From NCBI GenBank assembly GCA_037951165.1, contig JBBDHG010000418.1:30001-94000 (forward strand): a stretch of 64,000 bases of DNA, read 5' to 3'. A model generated the notes under the pieces. That model had not been told where the DNA came from. It did no database searches and saw only the letters and a list, made by a program, of their open reading frames with translations. Position numbers and translations under genes: made by a program. Below, one piece after another: positions 45,390 through 59,065 of the stretch; position 1 is the first letter of the stretch; the number at the start of each line of letters is the position of its first letter. This DNA comes from Lophius americanus. Taxonomy: Eukaryota > Chordata > Actinopteri > Lophiiformes > Lophiidae.

Positions 45390-48326
45390 AACAATAATAA
45401 TGATAATAATAATTTTAATAATAATAATAATGTTAATAATAATAATAATAATAATAATAATGATAATAATAGTAATAATAATAATAATAATAATAATGTT
45501 AATAATAATAATAATAATAATAATGTTAATAATAATAATAATAATAATAATGTTAATAATAGTAATAATAATAATAATAATGTTAATAATAATAATAACA
45601 ATAATGATAATAATAATAACAATAATAATGATAATAATAATGATAATAATAATAACAATAATAATGATAATAATAGTAATAATAATAATAATAATGATAA
45701 TAATAATGATGATGATAATAATAATAATATTGATAATAATAATAATAATAATAGCAATAATAATGATGATAATAATATTAATAATGATTATTATGATGAT
45801 TATTATTATTATTATTATTATTGTGCGTGACAGAATCATGCAGGAATCTTATTTCTACTCACTCAGTGGAGACAATAAGAGAATTCTCAGCTTCATTCAT
45901 TCATACGTTTGTTGTTTGTTGTGTTTTTAATCCTACCTGAAGATCTCCTTGAGGAGTTTGACCTGGTTGTCTGGGTATTTCTTGGCATTCTTCTCCTCTA
46001 AAAACGCTCGTGCGTACGCCATGGGCCCCGCATTTACCTGAGTGTGAAAGATTAGGTGAGATAAAACCACAAAGCAAATAAAGTCCGCCGAAAAATCTGT
46101 GTTTTTAATGCGTGTGTTGTTTTTAAAGAATCCCCACCTTGACGCTGACGCTGCCCTGCAGTTTCAGCTGGAGCCGGATCATGTCCACCTCCTCCATGTT
46201 GCAGAGCTGGTTGAGCTCGGACACCTTTCGTGACATCTCATCGATGGCCACCTCTATGGGGTTCATCTCCGTGCTCTGCTGCTCCACCACCTGGATGCGC
46301 TTCTTCAGGTACGGGAAGTTGGAGCTCGCTGCAGAAACAAGAACCGACCAGTTAGAAAGAACTCTGCTTGAGTTCTCCCGACTCAGCAGCTGTACGGCGT
46401 AGGCGTGTTTGTCGCTGTTGGTTCGGGTCTCAGATGGAAGTTCAGCTCCATCTGTTTTTATATGTACTATAAAAACAGATCTGACGTACTGGTCAGTATG
46501 GTGCGTCTCTTGCACTGCTCCTCCACGTCTCCGTGTTTCTTCCCCGACAGCGTGAACGGCGTCTCGAACACGAAGCGGTTGATGTTGTGGTGTCTCTCGA
46601 AGTCCGTTCTCTTGTCCTGCTGCTCCTTCTCGTCGAAGAAGGGCAACACGTAGGTCACCTGGATGTAGGCGAACTTTGGGTCCAGGTCTTTAGGATTCAC
46701 CTGTTATTAAATGGTGATATGGTCAATACGGAATATTTGGTTGATTTAAAGCGACTGTTAATCATTTACACAATGAGCCATAACATTATAACCACTGACA
46801 AGTGAAGTGAATTATATTCTATTATTGTTATTTTGAATAACACGATAAAATGGAACCTGTCAGAAGTTGTGATTTATTATGAATAAAGTGATAAAGTGAA
46901 CATTTTTTTTCCTGAAGTTTATGTGAAGGAAGCAGGAAACAGTAAAGGTTTTTCTAGATGCCTGGGTCAGAACATCGCCATGAGTGAAACAGAACAGTGG
47001 GAGGAGGACAGAACCACAACCAGCCAAATTGCTGAAAGGTTAACGCCGGTTATGTGTGTAGATTCTCCTCCATCCAGGTCAAAGGACTTTCAAGGATTAA
47101 TTAGCCAGTAGTTATAATGTTTTGGCTGAAACCCTTATATAAAAATATAAGGATAAAAATAAGACAAGACAAGATAAGTTAAGATCTGATCTGATAAGAT
47201 AAGATAAGGCTTTATTAATAACAAGAGGGGTTATAGAATATTCAGCTTAAATGACTTAGAAACTTTGTAAATACATTGATTCCATATTATTATTATCCTG
47301 ATTTTATGTCTGAAGAGGATTCACAATCACGATCTTTCAATATTCAACAACTTACAAAAATTCTAACATGAAAATCTGGCTTTTTAAATAAACGTAATAT
47401 GATGTGATGAAAAATGAAATATTTACAAGCAGGCAAATATTTGTACAGATTTGAATATTTAAATACTCATCATGATTTGTGTCTGATTACAGTTTGTTAT
47501 TTTAATCTGATAAGACTGGATTGAGGCTGTTACTAACATTTACATTATATTTACATTATAACAACTTCCTCCCTTCTTCCTTGTTTGTGTCAGAACCGAC
47601 TGTTGTTTTTTTCTTCTTTCCTCTTTTTGGCGTCTTTCTTACTTTTTTAATAACGTATTATGACATCATGTATTTGTTTCGAGGGGCATTATGGGTATTT
47701 TAATGAGGATTGTCCACGACGTTTAAAACCGGGACCCAAAGAAACAGTGAAGGAGTCGGTTACCTTGTTGGAATCCTGGATCATCTTCACGTTATCGGCT
47801 CCAAACTTGTCGGAGTAGAGTTTGAGTAACCGCTGGGAGATTTCTGACAAACCCGTCAGCTTTGGTTCTTTGTAGATGAACTCTTTACTCTCCTCCTCCT
47901 CAAAGAAACCCTGCAACGACACACACACACACACACACACACCAAACACACACACGCAACAAAAATACACACACACACACACAACAAACACACACACGCA
48001 GCAAAAACATACACACACACACGCAACAAACATAAACACACACGTGCACAAACAAACGCACACAAACACACACACACATACACCAAACACACAAATGCCA
48101 ATCAGCAAACCTGTTAGATCTATGTGCGTGTGTGTTTGTGCGTGTGTGTTTGTGCGTGTGTGTGCATGTGTTTGTGTGGGTGTGTGTCTATGTGTGTTTG
48201 TTCGTGCGAATGTGTGTGTGTTTCTGTGTGTGAGTGTGTGTTTGTGTGTTTCTGTGTGTGAGTGTGTGTTTGTATGTTTCTGTGTGTGTTTGTATGTTTC
48301 TGTGTGTGTGTGTGTGTGTTTGTATG

Positions 48327-48365
<39 letters not shown>

Positions 48366-48368
48366 CTG

Positions 48369-48433
<65 letters not shown>

Positions 48434-51400
48434 TTAGCTATGTTGCGTTTCGCTGTCATTTTGTTCTGCTTCCTGGTGTTTTTCTAGCAAACGCGGGCGA
48501 ACACACGTGTTAGACTCCCTACAAGGTGCGGAGGTGTCACGTTCTGGAGGGGGCCAAAGGTCGTTTCCAAAGCAGCATTAGAGTCAAATGTAAAAAAGGT
48601 GAGGGATGTTTATTAGGGAAGATCTTCCCGTCCTGCTCAGGGAGGAAACAACGTGACTGCTGGAGATTAAGTGGAGGGAGATGGACCACAGCAAGCTGGA
48701 CACAGAACCCTCAGAGGGCGAGAGCAGCAGATGTTAATAGTGGGAGGAGGAGAAGAAGGTGAAGGAGGTTAGCTCTGAGGAGAGAGGAGGAGAAGAAGCA
48801 GATAAAACTTACCGCAATCTGGATAAAGAATATCATTTTTGAAAAAGAAAGAAAAGAGCAGACAGAGAAATTAAGGGATCTTTATCCTCCTCTTCCTCTA
48901 TTCCAACAGTAAGAAGATCTCATATTCTCATTAACCTCTCGTCTTCGCCTCGCCGCCTCTGAAACGCTTGTACAGAACTATATCCACGCATTAACAAATA
49001 ACTCAAAATCTAAACCCCAACACTTCGCTGCTGATCCGGGATTCAGGGATTCTGAGAAAAACTAGGTTTGAAGAAACTTCTTAGATTTTAACTCATTAAT
49101 TAAGAATTATATCAACCAAATTAAGAAAAGGAAATTTTATATTTCTCCCATATTCCCCTGGTGTTGTCTTACAGCCGAGTTTTGAGGCCATAATGACGAA
49201 AAACAATTAAAAGAATAATGAGATTATGTGAAATTTTATGTAAAAAAAAAATCGTAATTTTAAGAAAATAAAGTTGTAATTTTGTGAGAAGAAAAAAAAA
49301 ATCGTAATTTTATAATGAAGAAAAGCTTTATCTTGACAGGCAAAAATCGTATTTTTACGAGAGTAAAGTCGAAATTTTAAGAAAAAAAAAAATTGATATT
49401 TTAGGAGAAGAATGTCGGAATTTCACGATAATAGAGTTATAATTTTAGGCCACTCACTGGAGGGGAAATCAGGCATTTGGATCATGTCAAGCTATATTTT
49501 ATAAATAATAAAAGTTTTGAGAAATCAAAGAATATTGATTCTTTTGGCACGTAAATAAAACACGATTATGATTATAAGAACTTTGAGCGCACCGGGTAAG
49601 AAACTGGGTTTGTTCCGAAGAAAAAATCAAGGTGGTCCTAATGCTCCTTCGAGCAAACAGAAGCCCGGTTCAGTTTGATCTGGACTGAGAACACCTCTAT
49701 TTTTTGTCCGGTTTCCCACCTTCAATTTTTGTCGGGACCAAAATGAAAAGTCCGGAAGTCCAAACCAAACAAAGCAGGTGTGAAGGGACCCTTACTGCCA
49801 GCATAAGAAGCCATCCAGCCATTTTCCAGAACTGCTTGTCCAGCTCAGGGTTGTGGGGGGTGGGGTGGGGCTGGAGCTAATCCTAGCTGACATTGGGTGA
49901 CAGGCGAGGTTCAGAGGTGGATTTGAACCCAGAACCTTCTTATTGTGAGGCAGCTTTGCGTCGTGCCTGAGGATCCGTGTGTGTGCTTTTCAGTGTGTGT
50001 GTCCGGAACAGTCCGCTGTGAAGAGCTGTCAATCACCTGTCCGTAGAAAGCTACGCGGTAGTAGCGCCCGAAGAGCCGCTTCTCTGAGTTGACCACCTCG
50101 GTCACCTTGAGATAAGAGCGATGGATGTCGTAGTAGAGCTCCGATAGCCTCTGCGAACAAACACAAACACGAACACGCCGGTTAGCTCAATATGGAAACA
50201 CGCAGAAAAAGAGTGCGCTTAAAGATCGTCACCTTAAAGTCCCGCCTCTTTTCAAAGACGGCGATCACGGGTTTGTTGATGTCGGCTATGAGTTCGTGTC
50301 TCTCCGACTTCCACAGGTAGTCCACGCACAGCTCCAGCTGCTCCACCAGCGTGTCCTGCACAGACCAGCAGGATCAGGGAGCAGTTCCTGCCACGCCACC
50401 AACACATCTGCCTTTCCCCAAAAACTGGTAACAACGGTTATGACGTAATGGGGAAAACTCTTCATTTCAACTTTTTCCAACTATTTATACCACTTTTGAA
50501 TTCTCCCGTATTCCCCGCAAAAATATATACACAGTGACTGGAAAGCTGTCAGAGATCGCAAACCTCCGCCGATGAACAGCCGTACCAGATAATGTCATGA
50601 CGTCACCTCGCCAAATGTTAATCATCTCCAGGATCCACTAAAACCCACCTCTGGGTAAGATTTCAGTCAAATTTATACTTTAGTTTGTCTGCAATCTTGG
50701 TTACTAACAGACAAATAAAGGTACAAAGGTACAGGTTACATTCTTGGTCAACGTTAAAGAATTAAACATAATAATTAAATGAAAACTTATTATAAAAAAA
50801 AAATTGTGGAAAATAAGGCCCTAATTCTCTTCAGTAAAAAAAATAAAAATCTAAAATTACGTGAATGAAATGATAATTTTACAAAGAAATTCATTATTTT
50901 ACTAAAAAGTTCATAATTTGAGGAGAAAAAGAAATAATTCTTTTTAGAGAAAAAGTCGCCATTTTATGAGAGAAATCTTTTCCCTCCAATGACTTTATTC
51001 TCATGATATAACTACTTTATTCTTTCGTCGATGCGGCAATTATTCACTCACTAACACTTCAGAACACTTTTTCTTTTAGAGATTGAAGAAGAGATCAAAT
51101 TCAGGCAGAAATTTAAAAGAAAACAACGACAACAAATGTGGCTTTTTTTAATCTTCCAAACACATGAAATGGAAAAGAATTTGACGTACAGTCGATTTTC
51201 AGTAGAGCAGAATTACTCTTGGAATCGTGCATGATTGATTTCACCCTTCTGAGAGACACTGCGTCTCTGGGATTGGAGGCGAGCACTGACCTCTGTGTAG
51301 GGCGTGTCTTGAGTACCGGTGTCCTCCTTCATGGCGCCCTCTTCTTTGACATTTGGGCTGATGCACATGAACGCCGCCCAGCCCATGGAGAACGACGCTG

Positions 51401-54400
51401 AGGTTTCAGAGGAGCAGGAGAAATATCAGTTTGAGTCATTCGACAGATTCAAGCTTTCTACCGAAGGTCATCATTTATGAGTTTTGTAAATTCAAGAGTA
51501 AATATCCCCGCAAAGCCCCCCCATCCCCTGCGTTGTACAAGCAAATCCCCCCGATTGAGCCACTCGGTCTCCACATTACGATGATCTGAACCCACCACCC
51601 AGCAGGACCCCCAGGCGCTCACACTCACTGTCTTGATCTCTGGAGGTAGTTAGTAAGGAGCAACAGTTAAAGACAGGGCTTTCTTCAGGGGACACATTGG
51701 ACATCCTGGCCTTGTCAGCTGTCCAGTAGCCTATTTGGTAGGATCGGGGGAGGAGGGGGAGGAGGAGGAGGAGGAGGAGGTTTACAAACTAACGTCCAGT
51801 TACTATCGCCTCATATGTTTGAAGACAATGGTCACAAATCAGCCGAGATGCTATAAAAGTTATTGGTCCATAAGCTCAATGTGTCAAGAGCATGCAAAAA
51901 GTTGATAAATAAGTATGCAAAGGTGCAAAAAGTGGATAAATAAGTATGCAAAAGTGCAAAAAGTGGATAAATAAGTATGCAAAAGTTCAAAAAGTGGATA
52001 AATAAGTATGCAAAAGTGCAAAAAGTGGATAAATAAGTATGCAAAAGTGCAAAAAGTGGATAAATAAGTATGCAAAAGTGAAAAAAGTGGATAAATACTA
52101 TACATATGGTGTATAAATAGGTCTGCATTAAGTGCAAAAAGAGGATAAAGAGTATGTAAAAAGTTGATAAAGAGTTTGCAAAAATGTGCAAAAGATGGAC
52201 AACGTGTGAAATGTGTGAAGAGGATTGAAGAAGAGGTAAGAATGAACAGGAAAAGATGGATCCATGCTGCCAGCTAACTAGGGAAGCGTGTACACGAAGC
52301 ACAAAACAGGCAGCAATGGTGGTTTTATACCTAAAAATGAATTCCATAGATCCATAAATCATTATTTTGATAAAACATAGCTCAACAATTTATCCAGCAG
52401 ACTCCCTTCCAGGCAAACTGACACCTTACAGTCGATAATCGTTTCAGAAATGAATAATAGAAAAAGGAGTGGTTATGACAGTTTTTCATTTGAGAGTTAA
52501 TATCATTCAGAGTAAAATACCAGACACAGTAATGAAGAAAAGACCAACAAACTGAGCCGAGAAACCTCACATCATTTCATTATACTGCTTTCAAATAAAT
52601 ACTGTATGTTGAAGTGATGATTGACAGCTCACAATATAAGCACCGCCCCCATTGCTGCATTTATAGAAAAACTACATCTGGTCTCAGGAAACAATGAAAA
52701 AGTGCTTTTTTTTTTACATTTATCTTTTCACATTAGAATAAACAAATAATTTTGGCAATGAAAAAGAAAAAAAATCCTGATTTTGCAATGAAAATCAAAG
52801 TATCTAAGGATAGACGAACCCTTAACCCTTAAGTTAATTAAAACGGCCGATAGAGAGAGGAAGAGAGATTTGCAGAATGACTGTCAACGTTGTTTTTAGA
52901 AGATATTCCGTCGCCATGGTGCACATTCCATCACAGCCGAGCGGAGGCACCCATATTTGCGCATAAAGTCAAAGCATGCCGCAAACAGGAAGTCGCTGCA
53001 TGCCCGTACTGACCTCTCCTCTTCAGCGATTCAGCGATCAAGGCTGAGATGTGGATGTAGCACATGGCAGCCTGAAGGGGGATTCAGACAGACGTCACAG
53101 ACGGATCTAATGAATGCTGAAATGTCTAAATTCAGGTCACATATAAACGCTTCTGACCTCTGAGAGGTCGCCGTTGCGGACGTGAACCTTCGCCATGCTC
53201 TCCAGCCAGGTGCGTCGAAGCTCGGGCGTGCTGGCGTAGGAGTTGGCCAGACTGTACTGAAGGTCCACCAGCATCTCCGGGTCCTTCTCGTGCTCCTTCA
53301 TTTGTGCCGTGGCCATCAGAACCGTCCTGATACGCTTGGTCAGGTCCTTCACCTCAGCGGGGAACGGGGTGTTCTGTTGAAAACGATAAATCCACCATTT
53401 GAAGTGCAATCAAAAATGTAATTGTCAGGGTTGATTCATCCGCGTTAATTCATCTCTGTAGAGATATAATTAAGATCCACCACCCAAAAGGATGATGGTG
53501 TTGAGGAGCTAACAGAACCAGAATGCTGGGTTTCACTAATAATAATAATAATATATTTAATTTATTACGCACTTTATATTTGGATCAAATCTCATAGTGC
53601 GACAAGGCAAAAGCAGATGAAGGCATCAATAAAAAAATAAAAAAAATAAAATAAAAATATGAACAGAAAGCAGCAATGCTAATTAAAATGTATACGTTCT
53701 GCTAAAAAGGGAAGTTTTAAGTCTTTTTATAAAAGTGTCAGTGGTCTGTGGAGCCCTCAGATGGTCAGGGAGGGCATTCCACAGACGAAGGGCAGCAGAA
53801 CAGAAGGCCCGATCAACCAATGGTGCTGAGCTTATTCAGCGCCATTCAGCACAAAACAGAGAATTTTTTTTGTATCTGATTTTCATCATTTTTTCTAAAA
53901 AAAAAGGTGCAATTCTTGTGTGACATCAGAACCTGCTGTACCTTCAGTGGTGAATCTCCGTTTGCAAAATTATTGATGATAGCCAGGGACTGCTGGAATC
54001 TCGAGCCCCCAATGCCGGCATCTGCGATCAGCTGACTCACTGCCTTGATGACCTGAAGTGGGAGGAGTCAGGGCAAGAACACACACTTGATTTAAAAAAA
54101 ATAAAAAATACACACATTAATAGAGTATATACATTTGTTTCCATTCAAGCTCTCTGACCTGCAGATGTGAGCGGACTATAGACTTGCCCTTGGTGAACTC
54201 AAAGTTTTTCCTCATGACAAAGTAGAGCAGGGCGGCCGCTTCCGTCTGGGTGGAGCTGGAACGATGGTTGCAGCACTTGAGGATTTCGTAGCAGAGGCAG
54301 CCGCACAAGTCGGCTTTACCCGTGAAGAACGCGCTGGGAAACTAGAAGAAGACATGAAGGTGTCATCACACGTGGTAAAACTGACGGGGCTCCTCGATGA

Positions 54401-57400
54401 GACGTCATGACGGTGAATGAGGTCAGCTCAACCTTTTGTACGAAGAGCCTGAGCGAGGCAAAGACGTGCCGCAGGGTGGCGGTGGATTGGTTGATCTGAA
54501 AGAAGAGCAAGTAGGTGTCGAGCACGTTCTTCATCAACGCGTTTTGTCCGTCGTCCAGCAAAAGCTGCTTCTGTGTAAGAGCAAAAAAGCAGAAAACACA
54601 CGTCACTATCATGAAAGGTAGATTTTACAACAATGTATTTCTGCTACCACCAGGGGGCAGCAGAGTGTCTCGACTCTGATATCCATGTTTGTTTTACACT
54701 GAATTTATAATTATACCACACACATTTGAGTATATAAAGTTTTTTTTTTTTATATTTAATTAATAACTTATATTGATTGCGATGAATATAAGAATATCCA
54801 ATTTTTTTTTTTCCATAAAAACTTTAAACTAAAGTTAAACACAGAACTGGGAGAAAAATGGTGAATGAAATGGAACATGAGACAGATTATTTATTCTTTG
54901 TTTTGTTAAGCTATGATATTTTAAATAATGATTTAATGTTATTACTCATTCCATGACTTCTGCTCTATTTTCCAGCAGAAGTTTCTTTTGTTTTTTTAAT
55001 TGTTATATTATTTTGTGATTATAATACGCATAATATTCACAAATATTTTAAAAAACTTTTTTTTTAAGAACGGTAGGGTTAAATGGAGAAAAAGAAAGTC
55101 TGCTATGACATTCAACATTTATATGAATAAACTTAAAGCTACACCTTTGTTGCCTTAAGATACAAAAACTGAGCTCCAAGGACGAATGTAACAAAATGAT
55201 ATTAATGAAATAAAGTACGTATGTATATTTCTTATTATTTGTGTAATCATGTAAAAGATCTTTGTGAAATCAGTTCTCTGCATTCACATGGCTGAAATTT
55301 GAATCATGGAGGACACATTGAAAGAGGACTTCAGACCTTGTGATGGTGCACAAAGAGCTCCAGAACATCCAGCACGGTGAGGCCCACCTCCGTGGACAGG
55401 TTCGCCTCCACGTCTGTGGGACTCAGGTTCTCCCCATCCTGAATATTCCCATCTGGAAACGGAATCAAACGTGATTCAGTCAAATCCATCCCAGTAACGT
55501 TAACAGTTATTAAAATGCAAAAGCGGGGGGTTCAAACTCAATCACAGAGAAAAGGCAAAACTAAACATGTTTAATCTGAGCTATTATGACAATTTTATTC
55601 TTATTTTATTCACTTACTTTATAGAATTTGGAACAACGAAACATAAAACTCTAATCTAATTCTCTTTCTCTATCATCATAGCTTAACAGAATCATTTCCA
55701 ATGAAAAGTTTTTATTTACAGGCATCATGTCAGAAAACTACATTTTTAAAGATGCGAATAACATCTATAATCAATCGTTTTTTAATTAACTATATCAACA
55801 AAAGGGATCTTTAAATGACCCGTGGTAAAAGGCTGGGCTGATTCACTCGTTTCTTTCTTCTGTCACAAAAAAAACAGTAAAAATAAACTGTTGCTCCTCT
55901 TATCTGTTCCTGCGGCCAGGAGCAGCTGCTCCTCAGGGAACACTAAGGAGCATGAACAACCTCATTCTGGGATCTGTAGTACCTTTGGCTTTTGTTCTGT
56001 ATACCAGCGGTATATCTAAAAATTAGAGATTGAGACGGCCTTGAGTTTGACAGAAATAGAGAAAGTGTGTGAGTGTGTGTGTATGTGTATGTGTTTGTGT
56101 GTGTATGTGTTTTTGTGTGTACGTGTGCATGTGTGTGTGTGTGTGTGTTCATAGGTGTGTGTGTGTACCTGTCTCCATCATCTGCAGCAGCTTGGGGTTG
56201 GTGAGAGCGTTCTTCCCCCTGATGATTGGCATGGTTTGGGAGCGAGCGTGTCGGTGACCCTCCCCTCCAGACGACGCCATCCTGGAGGCGACAGCAGCGA
56301 TCATCAGTGCTCACGCGTAATACTCAATCAAACACACCTCTAAACCTAAAAACCGTGTTTTGAGGTCTTTCACATATTAGCAGGCAGGTAAATAAACAAG
56401 CATCAGGATCGTATTATGACATCAGTGTCTGGATACAGAGGCTCATCAATCACAGGTGCATGCTGGGAACTTGGTGTATCACATGGGAACACACACAGCG
56501 GTCACATTGAAGATGATTATACACAAGACAGTGATGCATTTAAAAAAATCTAAATCCAAATTGTGATTCAGGATATATCTTTTTATTAATTTTTTTTTTT
56601 TTTTTTAACCAAGCGTTCTCATTGGCTCTTAAAGACTCTGCCATCACGGCCGAGGTGTTGTGATGTCAATGTTGGCGGGTGATTACCATTGTGGGAAGAG
56701 GCTGGAGGGTTGAGAGGAGTGGGAGGGGTGGTTAGAGGCCTTCAGGGTGCCATTGGCCTGGGTGGACTGGGCCAGCTTTACTGCCGCCGCTAGCTTCCTG
56801 TTCACGAGCCAATCACAGCAAAGCTAACGTTAGTCAGCATAGTCCAGATCATTAGTCAATAACAGTGTAACGACTACGCGTGGTACGCTAATAACCGACG
56901 AAGCATGCCCACAATTAATTCATAAACACCTAAATGTAAGTCAATTTCAAAGCAGCTTGTTTCCATAGCGACCAGCTCACACTGCGTTCCTGTGAGGCTA
57001 CGAGCCAAACGCACACAGGACGCCCGGTTTGACCTCGGTGTGACGGGAGCAGCTGGGGTCGGAGAAAGTGAGGGAGGCCGACGAGCTAGGAAGGTTAGCG
57101 GCGAAGCAGAGTCAAAGGTTTTAGTTCACGGTTGGTGTCAGGCTGTGAGGATTTCTCTCTGGTGGAGTGTTAGTGGCGAGTCACGTCGGCATTAACGTCC
57201 AATAGTGGATTATAAGTGTGTGTGATGAGAGCGGCAGACGTTTAAAGCACGGATTTTACTCTGGAGCTGCTTGAAGGAAGTTTGATAAACGATCACTGAC
57301 CAGCCAAAAGCGAGAAGATAAAACATAAAACAACAGTAACGACACGAATGATGAGGCAGAGGATGAAGAAAAAAGGTTTCAATGGATGGAAAAATCAAAT

Positions 57401-59033
57401 GCAAATCCTGGCATGCTGATTTGCAATTTTTCATCAAAGGTTCCCATCATGCAACAGCGCATGCAGAGAGGATGAGGAGGGTCTGAGGGCGCTGCCCACA
57501 GTGTGGTGGAGAGACGACAAAAGGAGGGTCGTAAAGGTTACAGGTGTGTGGTATAAAGTTGATATTGTCCACGTGTGTGAGGAATTATCTGTCTGTCTCA
57601 GAGACATGTAGCTACTGATTAAATATCATTAAGGCTCCCTGCACTCCCACAAAAACTCCTCTTCTTCTTTGGGCTGTTCCCTTTAGGCATCGCCACAGCG
57701 GATCATCTGTTTCCATCTTCTTCCAACCTCCTCTTTGCTCCTCCCCTTTTTCTCCTACCTGGCATCTCCAGCATCCTTCTACCATTAGATCCACTATCCC
57801 TCCTCCTCTTAACGGGTCCAAACCATCTCAATCTGTCCTCTCCAACCTGGACTGTCCCTCTGATGTCCTCCTTTCTAATCCTGTCCCTCCTCCTCACTCC
57901 CAGAGAACATCTGAACATCTTCAGTTCTGTCTCCTGTCTTCTGGTCAGAGCCACTATCTTGGAAACCTTTCCCTTCACTCCTGATGCTTCTCTTCTGTCA
58001 CAGATAACTCATGACACTCTTGTCCACCCACTCCACCCTTCCCTCAAAAGCCTCTTCACCTCTTTTCCTCACTCCCCGTTGCTCCAAACAGTTGACCCTA
58101 AGTACTAAAACTCCTGCACCTTCTCCACCTCCACTCCTTCTCTGTCACTCCAGACTTCCTCATGAGTTGTGGGATTGCATGGAGAAGTCTGGAGTGACAG
58201 AGAAGTACGTTAGATGACTAACTGATGATTTTTTTTTTTTTTGCTTATATTGCCAAATATTACCTCTCAATCAAATTCCATGCGTTCCTGATGAAACAGA
58301 CTATACATTTTATTTAATTTTTTTTTTTAACCGTGATAATGTCTGTTTTCAGGGGCTTTAAAACTGGTTTTTCTTTTCTAATAGGCTAGCTGACGGTTTA
58401 CCAGTCGTCTGAGCTCGCTGGGTGTCTCCTCACCGCTTGTATAGTTAATCTCTCAGTGGGCGCCCACAGTGACTCAGCCAGGTTTCAAGAAAAGCTAACA
58501 GAGACACACGCGGAGGCAGACACGGGCGTTAGACTGTGAATCCGCCACGGCGTGCTATTACAGATGAATGTTAAGTAGCTAGCTCCGTCTGAGAGCACCG
58601 GCGAGGCCCCCCCCACCCCCCGGCTATCTACCCTCTCTAAAGCCGCGCTCGCATTAAATCGATGTGCTCTCCCAGACTTCTGTTGGCTTACATCTCAGCG
58701 TCGTGTTGCTGAAAGGGGGAAGAAGAAGAAAAAAAAAAAGGGCTAATTTAATTAGCTGGGATGAACCAGAAGATGGAGGAGTCAAGCGGTGCCAATGGCT
58801 TAACTCCAGTGCGAGCAGACACATACACGATAACAACCCCCATCCGCCGCTCGCCAACTACAACACAACAACATCCAGCAGCGCTCCCCTTTCAACAGAT
58901 CCAGCAGTTTCAGCTCCCCCTACACCTCCTTCCCCTCCCTCCTTCGCCTACCGCCCCTCTAGACGCTCATCCCTGAGCCTGCACTCGCATGCAGAGCACA
59001 TATTAGTATTTCTGCCTGACTGAGCCGGATTCA

Positions 59034-59065
<32 letters not shown>

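Noticed and set aside
45114..45930. Long Asn-, Ile-, Met- and Leu-rich frames on both strands
   Set aside because: All frames of an (AAT)n microsatellite are open. The only real coding part nearby is the DOCK exon 45276-45138.
47689..48513. Thr-His/Cys-Val frame joined to FFEEEESKEFIYKEPKL
   Set aside because: The C-terminal part is DOCK exon 47910-47764. The rest is the AC/TG repeat read through the splice acceptor.
51832..52362. Frame of 176 codons with a repeating FCTFAYLFIHFL motif
   Set aside because: Arises from the 31-bp minisatellite. No homologue recognised and it lies inside a DOCK intron.
57612..58217. Host protein-coding gene in the DOCK intron
   Set aside because: Frames match the broken end of an RTE-like LINE protein and are interrupted.
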